A DNA stretch of 64,000 nt, from contig JADILM010000007.1 in assembly GCA_016617785.1 (NCBI GenBank), positions 558,001 to 622,000 on the forward strand, in the 5' to 3' direction. The translations under genes were made by a program, and so were the position numbers. Each line of letters begins with the position of its first letter. Position 1 is the first letter of the stretch. This document shows positions 58,688 to 64,000 of this stretch, piece after piece. Source of the stretch: Sporobolomyces roseus. Taxonomy: Eukaryota > Basidiomycota > Microbotryomycetes > Sporidiobolales > Sporidiobolaceae. The notes under the pieces are model-generated. The model searched no databases. It worked only from the letters and a program-made list of their open reading frames with translations, and had not been told where the DNA came from.

Positions 58688-60796
58688 CTAAGCTGGTCTC
58701 TCGACCAAGCTGGTCTCCCCTCCATTCCAAGCCGCAATCCTCAATTCAGTAACTAACGAAACTTGACTTCCACTAGTCCCGACGAAGGCGGATCCTAAAG
58801 ACAAGATCGCTTGATCGATCGCTGCATCGTACCATCTTGCTTTATCACCATATCTTTCTTCGAGGACGGAGGCGGTCCCGAGTTTGCGATGGTCGATTCG
58901 AAGCCATCCGAGTTTGTCGATTGAAGATAAGAAGATCTCGTCATCTTGCTCATCCGTCGTCACGAGTACTATAAAGAGAGAGTGTCAGCGACCAGAGACG
59001 GGCTGAGCTTGAGAGAGCTTCGAACTCACCTTTAGTGCCTCGAGGAGCTGCAGCAATCATGGGTTGTACTTTCTCAATGTATCGATCTAAGGCTGGTGTA
59101 CAATTGTGTCCAGTAGAGCACCATGACTGTGATGTCGAAAAACTCTGCTATCGGCTCGCGCCTACGAAAGCGATACGAAGAGAAATTCTGCTCACTTTGA
59201 AATCACCTCTTCGAAGATGAACAGTGATCAGGTTCTTTGGGATTGATCGGGTCTTGAGCGTTCGATAAGTGGCGTCGAGGGCAATCTCCCATACTCCAGG
59301 CGAGAACTGTGAGAAAGCATTCACTCCCTCCATCAGCGACTCGTGAAAGAACGATGGCAAGGAGAGGCGTGACTCACATCGACGTATTGTCCAACAGCCC
59401 ACCATTCTGTTCAAATCGTACTCGTCAGCTCTCCAACTCATAGCACAGATGGGACTGAATTCGACTCACCAGGATGAGTACCCCTCTTCGAAATAGGCAA
59501 CATTTCCTTCAAACCACCTTTCTCCCTCTGCTGTCCCTCAAATCCATCATACCAATGTACCCCTCCCGCAAACGCACTCGCATGATTCAAATCCCACAAA
59601 TTCGAATAACACAACAATTGATCGTCCAACATGTTCTTCGGAATCGTCGTGTGGTTGTTGTCTTTCGCGAATTTCCTCACTCGAGAGTACCGATCCTCTT
59701 TATCGAAATCGTACAGTACCATGGCTTCTACTGAGTGTTGAAACGAATCTCCACCGGTTCGGGGAACGCGCCAAACGGATTCGGCCAGGTTGTGCTCGTC
59801 GAATGATCGTCCTCCTTCGAAAGGGTTGTTACCCATCACGCACTACGGGGAGCGTTCCAAAAAAAGTGAGTATCTAGAGGGAAAGGAGATAAAGATTATG
59901 GGCTTACACCGATTTGATCCCTCGTCGTCTTTTCATGCGCCCGATCTAAAGGTTTCACATCGTCCCATCTGTGGACACAACATCGCCGCATCAGCATCAT
60001 CTCGGGATGCAGTTGAATGCGAGCGAAAGCCAAGCTTACTCGACGAACAACGCCCCAGTCTGTTTCCTATACTTTTCCAAATCGAACAATTCACTCATCT
60101 TGATCATAGCATCCCCATAATGATCCCCATCTCTCCAACTCGGAATGATTGCGACTCGTTGCGTCAGTTGAGAGAGGTACATGAGTGATAAAGCAGTTAG
60201 GTGTTGACCTGTCATTCCAGACTGGAACATTCAAAACAAAGAATCAGTTTTTTAGGTTTGACAGAGAGAGAGAGGGGGGAGAGGGACATACCCAGGAATC
60301 AAGGGTGAGGTAACGTAGATCGGTTCCTGTAGTGTGAAGTCAAAGGTGAGCTAGTGAGTGAGGAAAGGAAGGAGGGAGGAGGACTTGCGAAGTGCATCAT
60401 GGTAAGATTTCGCAGGAGCTGCTTCTGTCAACAGCTGCAAACATTCGACGTCGCTCAGCTAGTCGTTCATGCTGATCCAAGAGAGAGAGTACGTACCGAT
60501 TTAGGTCCCGGTACTTCCTTCTCTGGTTCGACTCTGAATGATTCACTAAATCTCATCATTGGAACTCCATAATCCTCTCCCACTTTCATTTCTACCGCTG
60601 ATCCTTTCAAGAGCACATTCCATACTATCAGAAGTGTGACTATCACGCTCCCTGCTTTCCCAACAAGAGGTAATCCCTTCCAAACTTTGATTCCTTTTTG
60701 GAGGATTGAATCATCTGTTGTTGTTGTTGATGAGGGAAGTCGGGGAGAGGCTTTCTCGGTATCCGGATCGGAACTGGCTACTCGAAGGAAAGACAT
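58688..60796 (-). CDS. Type II membrane glycosyltransferase, protein O-fucosyltransferase-like
   Basis: Starts MSFLRVASSDPDTEKASP (ATG 60794-60796); an in-frame ATG at 60871 is also possible. One membrane segment near residue 55 (GSVIVTLLIVWNVLL) after a short cytosolic head gives Golgi/ER type II topology. The luminal part has TGQHLTALSLMYLSQLTQRVAIIPSW, LDDQLLCYSNLWDL, the basic nucleotide-sugar block ITVHLRRGDFK and a C-terminal FVGTSGSQVSLVTELRIAAWN, matching the GDP-fucose protein O-fucosyltransferase-like family (PF10250) often seen in basidiomycetes. Donor and acceptor are unknown. Several introns, including short exons (WDDVKPLDRAHEKTTRDQIG; EWWAVGQYVD). Ends ETSLVERPA. Confidence 0.7.
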
Positions 60797-61043
60797 CCTC
60801 GAGCGAGAGGGAGTGGTTGGGAGAGAGAGAGAGTGGAGTGTTGAACCCCTGCCAAGGTCGACCGAAGTCAAAAAGATTTCGCTATTCTTTTTTTTCGGAA
60901 TCTCCTATGGAAGAGTAGTCTTCGATCGAGCATACGGAAGTAGAAGCAACTAGAATGAGATCGACAACAAGCGCGAACCGAAGAAACTACCAAACAAATA
61001 ACCCAAAAAAAACAAAAACGAAAAATCTCCTCCTCTTCTTCGC

Positions 61044-64000
61044 TCACTTCTTCCCTTTCCTAGCGGCTGCCTTCTTCTTCCTCCCCTTGACTGGTTCCTT
61101 CTTACCACCCTTCCCTTTCTCCTCTTCCTCCTCCTCCCCTTCTCCAGGCAGTTCAACATTAGACATCGCGAATTCGTAAGCCTCGTTCTGTACGCCTCTT
61201 CTCAAAAATTCAGTTTCATTCGATTCGACTGAACGAGACAGAAAAAGATACGCACGAGTTCCTTGAGGTGTTGAGCGTTTGATTTACTCCTCGAAGAACC
61301 CTTCGTCTTCAACGCGCTCTTGACCGCAGAATTCGTCAACATCAATTGATCAAACTCTTTATCTTCCCCCAACAATCTCATCTCGCTTCTCAAAGCCCAA
61401 GCTCTACACCTCATCTCTCTCATCAGCGCTCATTCATTGGTTGCGAGAAGAGAGAGAGGAAAAGCATACCCAGAGCGTTTCTCATCGAAATAAAGGATCG
61501 GGATTCGTTCGACTGCAGTTTTCGGTCGAGCCGCTAGAAGTCCTTTAGGCATGTCGGAACCTCTTGGATCTGCGATTTCAGCCGGATAGTATGGATGCGA
61601 AGCACCTGCTGCTCGATGCCAAACGAGTACCCCTACATCACATCACCAAGAACGATCAGCTCGAATTCTCCAACGAGGGAGGGAGGAAGATTTTTACCGT
61701 CTGAAACGTCAGTATCTTCAGTGATTCCTACTCGAGAACTCCAACTTGATAAAGAAGCTTGCCAGTCCCTGATCTCTTGTCCAGTGTTTCGACCTGCGAC
61801 TTCTCGTTCAAATGGAATAGGTTTCGGTAATTCAGCTGCTGCAACTTGAGGAATCTCCCTCTTCTTGGGTTTCGAAGGTTTCGATTCGGGGGCGGGGGTA
61901 GCTTTCTCTTTCCCTTTGCGAGATGAGACGGGAGGTTTCGACGAGGTGGGAGCAGGGGTGGATTTCTTCTTGGTTAGGGCGACGACGACGGCGGGTGTAG
62001 AGGGAATAGGTTTCGAGGTGGATGCGACGGGTGCTGGAGTAGGAATAGAAGGGAGTGGGATCGGAGGATTGTTTGGAGTAGCTGAAGACGAGGAGACGAA
62101 TCAGTCGAATTCATTCGAAAGAGAGTAAAAATGTGACATACCAGGTTTGCGACGTGAAGATCCTTCTGGAAGTACCCAACTGGGAGAGAGTTATACTTTG
62201 AGCTTTTGTAGTCTCAGCTGAGAATATGAAAGCAGACTCACCCAGTTTCGAACAACTTGAAAGTATCCCTCGAACTGACATCCTCGACTTCCAATTTCGT
62301 GACTTCTTCAATCCTCGGTTCTTCAACTTTTGCTTTCTTCGCGACTGGTCCCGGATTCCCCTTCTTGAATCTGCCCCGATCTGACCTCTCCTCTGACTTC
62401 TTCTCCGCTTCTCCCGTCCCCTTTTCGATTTTGTCCTCAAGTTCCGCAATCTCAACGTTCCTCTTCTTCCCTTTCCCAACCGTACTAGCTTTCTTCTTCG
62501 CGTCTTGCTCCTTCTCTTCTTTCTCTTTCTCCAATCTCTCATTCTCCAATTTCTCTTCCTCGACTCTCTTCTCCTCCTCCTCCACTTTCCTAACCCTCTC
62601 CTCTTCCTCCCTGACTTTCCTCTCGACCTCCTCCCTCTCCTTCCTAATCTTGTCCTCCCTTCTCTCCCTAATCCCCTCGGCAGTCTCCCCATTCGAGTTG
62701 AACCAAACCCTTTCCAATTCCTCGACGACGACCCTACCTTCCTCCTGTACAACCTCGTCCATCTCTACATCCTCGCCGTCCCTCACTCCCTCTTCGAGGA
62801 GTAGTCGAGGAGCCAAGAGTTCTCGAGTAGAGGTAGAGGATAAAGGATCGTCGAGTTCTTGTTCGAGAGTATGGAATAACGGTTCGAGAGTCTCGAGGAG
62901 TTTGATCGCGTTCTTGTGAATTGGTAAATAGGGTTTATTGTACCTTCTAGCATTATTCAATACTAATTCGACGTCTCCCTGAAAACAACTCCACTCGAAC
63001 TCTCATCAGTTTCTGTCGGAACTGAGGAAGAGTGAGTGAGAGAGACGTACTCTGAAATCTTGTGCTGACTCGTACTCGTGGTTATCAAGTTTGATTCCCA
63101 TCGTAGTCCAATCCATAGGGTTCTTGATAATCTCATGATAATCCGGTACGAGAGTTTGATCGACAGGATTCAAATAATACTGACTCTTATCCAATCTACA
63201 CGTTTCCCTCTCTCATCAGCTAACACTGCTCTCACTTCGAAGGAGATAAAAGGAAAGAGCGAACGTACGAGATGATTTCGATTAAAGCTTGTTTCAACCT
63301 CGTTTCTTTTGGCCAAACGAACCCATCCAAAACTTCCTTCTCGAACCATTCGATTCGTTCCAATTTCTTCTTTTCCCTCAATCGAACGAGTTCGGTTAGT
63401 TGACGAACTTTTTCGAGATCTTCTCGAAGGAGTTTGATTAGTTCTAGTTTTGATGCTCGGTCGGAATCGGATTGGAGTCGAGATGTCGCCGATGCAGTCC
63501 ATGGCTGGAAACATTCAACGACCTCTGCTCAGTACTGTCACGTGAAAGGATAGCTGAGAAGAGAATGAGAAAGACGTACCTCTAGATGAATTCGTTTTAG
63601 TAGAGGAGCACCCCTCCTCCCCTCTCGTTTCAAACTCCAATACCTACAAATCATACCTACCACTTCTTTTTTCTTCGTGACCCCTTTCACGTTCCCAACA
63701 TAGGCCAACACTCTCTCGAACACGAAATTTGGGATCAACGGGATTTGTTTCGAAGCCGAGAGGGATTTCTTGTAGGCTAGTGAAGAACGGGTTGGGGGTG
63801 GACCACCTCCGGGAGGAGGTTTCAAGGTTACTTTGAGGAGTGATGGGTTTGGTTGTTGTGGGGGGAGAGAGGAGGGTAAGAGGGAGGGGAGTGAGGAGGT
63901 TGATGCGAGAGGTGAGGAATAGGATGGGATACGAGTTGAGGAAGGAGTGGGAATTGCTGCTCTTGAATTCGCGAATGCTTCCAACTGTGCGTCATAATCA
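61044..64000 (-). CDS. NTO1: NTO1/BRPF-type NuA3 complex subunit, C-terminal part (5' end beyond window)
   Basis: Scaffold of the NuA3 histone H3 acetyltransferase complex. The window holds everything C-terminal of the PHD fingers, which would lie beyond 64000. In order: a disordered Ser/Pro stretch (about 63780-63980), the helical block VGMICRYWSLKREGRRGAPLLKR and LELIKLLREDLEKVRQLTELVRLREKKK typical of BRPF/Nto1, a bromodomain (LNPVDQTLVPDYHEIIKNPMDWTTM...NNARRYNKP; about 62890-63190), a long Glu/Arg/Lys coiled coil (62400-62750), and a PWWP domain (GVLVWHRAAGASHPYYPAEI...PILYFDEKRS; about 61470-61690). It ends in a basic tail KKKAAARKGKK. The Asn for acetyl-lysine binding is the NARRYN position. 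Last exon rich in Glu and Lys. Confidence 0.85.

Noticed and set aside
62257..62919. 220-codon serine/phenylalanine/leucine-rich plus-strand frame
   Set aside because: Mirror of the Glu/Lys/Arg coiled coil of the NTO1-type gene.
1..64000. A secondary-metabolite cluster, mating-type locus or mobile element
   Set aside because: Genes are mixed housekeeping functions with no core synthase, homeodomain/pheromone gene, transposase, reverse transcriptase or terminal repeats that I could see.

Overview
The window is nuclear DNA from a fungus, most likely a basidiomycete (a Pucciniomycotina- or Tremellomycetes-type yeast; I cannot place it further by eye). Evidence: dense gene packing on both strands; many short introns (mostly about 45-110 nt) with GT...AG ends and CTGAC/CTGAT-like branch sites close to the acceptor; a fused fungal ADE2 (ATPase plus mutase domains); and fungal orthologues such as COX23, AFI1, a DMA1-like FHA-RING ligase and NTO1. 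I see no transposon, rRNA or CRISPR array and recognised no tRNA gene. No computation or database search was run; all names rest on motifs and remembered family features.

Layout. 0-6.7 kb: a doubtful small gene, HMG-CoA synthase (ERG13, +), mitochondrial asparaginyl-tRNA synthetase (-), and the E2 subunit of 2-oxoglutarate dehydrogenase (KGD2, -). 6.8-18.4 kb: an ELYS-domain nucleoporin-like gene (+), a HEATR6-like HEAT-repeat gene (-), a TBC1D20/Gyp8-type RabGAP (+), mitochondrial ribosomal protein bL28m (-) and ADE2 (+). 18.7-31.6 kb: an FHA-RING ubiquitin ligase of the Dma1/Chfr type (-), a p24 cargo receptor (-) and an 8-kb separase gene (-). 31.8-36.7 kb: an AFI1-type polarity/DENN-like protein (+), an unrecognised helical protein (-) and a small basic, probably mitochondrial protein (+). 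37-40 kb: a tandem pair of intronless F-box-like/LRR genes, the second carrying a one-base frameshift. 40-48.3 kb: an unresolved short unit, the DEAD-box splicing helicase PRP5 (-) and an amidase-signature hydrolase (+). 48.5-52.3 kb: COX23 with a 12-nt microexon (-) and a second tandem pair of intronless F-box-like genes (-). 52.8-64 kb: a very large disordered nuclear-looking protein with a possible CENP-C-like motif (-), an O-fucosyltransferase-like membrane protein (-), and the C-terminal part of an NTO1/BRPF-type protein cut by the right edge (-).

Most genes are unrelated housekeeping genes rather than a pathway cluster. Notable architecture: about seven head-to-head gene pairs share start-to-start gaps of roughly 70-280 bp; a TTCGCAA/TTGCGAA heptamer recurs in gaps and 5' flanks; and there are unusual splicing events (a GC-AG intron in AFI1, a 12-nt exon in COX23, a 3'-terminal intron in the p24 gene that decides its ER-retrieval signal, and an in-frame stop-free intron in ADE2). 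The accessory element is the F-box-like family, two diverged tandem pairs within 15 kb.
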